Of a stretch of DNA of 64,000 nucleotides, positions 63,021-64,000 are shown one piece after another. The position numbers were made by a program, and so were the translations under genes. The stretch's first letter is position 1. The number at the start of each line of letters is the position of its first letter. The DNA is taken from contig NC_088316.1 of assembly GCF_910592395.1 (NCBI RefSeq), positions 9,116,001 to 9,180,000 of the forward strand. Direction: 5' to 3'. Under the pieces are notes generated by a model. The model was not told where the DNA came from, searched no databases, and saw only the letters and a list, made by a program, of their open reading frames with translations. Origin of the DNA: Lineus longissimus. Lineage: Eukaryota; Nemertea; Pilidiophora; Heteronemertea; Lineidae.

Positions 63021-63850
63021 AAAAGTGCTTTTGAATGAAAATCATTTGCAAAGCACTGTACAATTTAAAAAACCACACATAGTAAAAGAGAAAAATTGTA
63101 CATAGAGATTAAAACATTCATAGAGATTAAAACATTTAGGCGCTGGTGTCGAAGTGTTCAATAAAAAGGTGAGTTTTGAGATGTTTTTTGAAGGCGCTGG
63201 TGCCAATGGGATCACGCATCCAGGCCGGAAGTGAGTTCCACAGCCTGGGCGCCAAGTTCCCCAGGCAACGGTCTCCGAAGACGCCCCTTGTCCGTGGTAT
63301 GGAAAGGAGCCAATGGTCCTCCGAAGACCGAAGCCTGCGGTCCGGGGCACGAAGACTGAGGAACTCCTTGAGGTACTCCGGGCTTTGGTCATTATGTAAG
63401 ACCTGATGCGTCAGCAGTAGCACTTTATACTGGATACGTGATCTCACTGGCAACCAGTGCAGCTCCTTAAGTACAGGGGTGATGTGTTCCCTCTTTTTGG
63501 TCTTACTTAGAAGCCTAGCAGCTGCATTCTGAACTTTTTGTAGTCTTGAAAGTTCACACTCCGGTAGTCCTTATAGTAAACTGTTTTGAAAATCTAATCT
63601 TGATGTTACAAGGGCATTAATTACACGGGCACAAGTTTTATTGTCAAGGTGTCTACGGATCTTTGAGATTTTGTGAATTTGAAAATAAGCACCCTTGACA
63701 ACCTTTGACACTTGTTTAGACATTTCCATATTTTCATCGAAAATGGACAGAAATAAGTAATTAAGGTCTAATTGCACTTTAATTTGGCAAGCTAGCTTGT
63801 GGAAAAGGCACGACATCATTTTGTGTCTCAAAGAGTTGGCTAACAAATTA
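63021..63850 (-). pseudogene. 3' end of an L2/CR1-like LINE reverse transcriptase
   Basis: 63846-63571 encodes the RT thumb region (FDENMEMSKQVSKVVKGAYF, RVINALVTSRLDFQNSLL). 63453-63136, in another frame, encodes the C-terminal end (RIQYKVLLLTHQVLHNDQSP, RLWNSLPAWMRD, FKKHLKTHLFIEHF). These match the corresponding end of L2/CR1-like elements such as that at 15902-18931, but are clearly a different subfamily. Frameshifts between about 63454 and 63570, and 5' truncation, make it nonfunctional. Confidence 0.83.
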
Positions 63851-64000
63851 GACCCTTATTAGTCTTTTTCGAACAAAGCTATTGCCTAAAGTGTCTAGAA
63901 ATGCAAAATTCGCCTCGTTTGGTGCTTTGACTGACGTAAAATGAATCCGTACAAATACATTAAAAAGCAAGAAAACCAAGTATAAAAACATTAAGATCAC

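Overview
This is a piece of a repeat-rich animal genome, most likely a marine invertebrate. The evidence is metazoan-type transposons (Polinton/Maverick, L2/CR1-like LINE, Penelope-like, BEL/Pao, Helentron-like), a spliced-looking host exon, and no bacterial operon, rRNA or CRISPR signal. The phylum cannot be fixed from sequence alone. Almost everything recognisable is mobile DNA; only one possible host exon (55830-56744) was found.

Region 1 (1 to about 10.3 kb): a decayed, left-truncated Polinton ('element A'). It carries protein-primed-type DNA polymerase B (three frameshifts), a hydrophobic-core protein, a small basic protein, an HNH/zinc-ribbon protein, a chromodomain integrase broken by one stop codon, an FtsK/A32-type packaging ATPase, a tailed membrane protein, a penton gene split by an 882-bp TTAA-flanked MITE, a small membrane protein and the major capsid protein. 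Its termini were not found.

Region 2 (10.3 to 23.5 kb): noncoding repeats, then a large foldback element (14.1-19.6 kb). An L2/CR1-like LINE on the minus strand has inserted into the right arm of the foldback. After it comes a decayed Penelope-like element with RT and GIY-YIG endonuclease.

Region 3 (23564-43612): a second, far better preserved Polinton ('element B', 20,049 bp). It has a perfect 6-bp target duplication (GAGACG) and terminal inverted repeats of about 0.67-0.69 kb. Gene order from the left is: OB-fold-like small protein, hydrophobic protein, fibre-like protein, penton, split membrane protein, broken tailed protein, two small membrane proteins, iteron-like repeats, unknown 150-aa protein, packaging ATPase, major capsid, coiled-coil protein, integrase, conserved 436-aa protein, PriCT_2 fragment, and a PolB that continues in frame into an archaeo-eukaryotic (D5-type) primase domain. 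It has been hit by a TTAA MITE in the right TIR, a pogo-like MITE upstream of PolB and a 302-bp-period tandem-repeat element between the primase and PriCT_2 segments. Capsid, penton, ATPase, integrase and PolB together make both elements virus-like (Polinton/adintovirus type). Nearly every gene starts in the context TAAATG.

Region 4 (43.6 to 64 kb): a frameshifted BEL/Pao retroelement (44.9-50.2 kb), a Helentron-like remnant with two OTU domains (51.2-54 kb), a possible host exon with a SWIM-like zinc finger, a foldback minisatellite built on ATTTCGCC (60.6-61.6 kb), and the 3' end of another LINE at the window edge.
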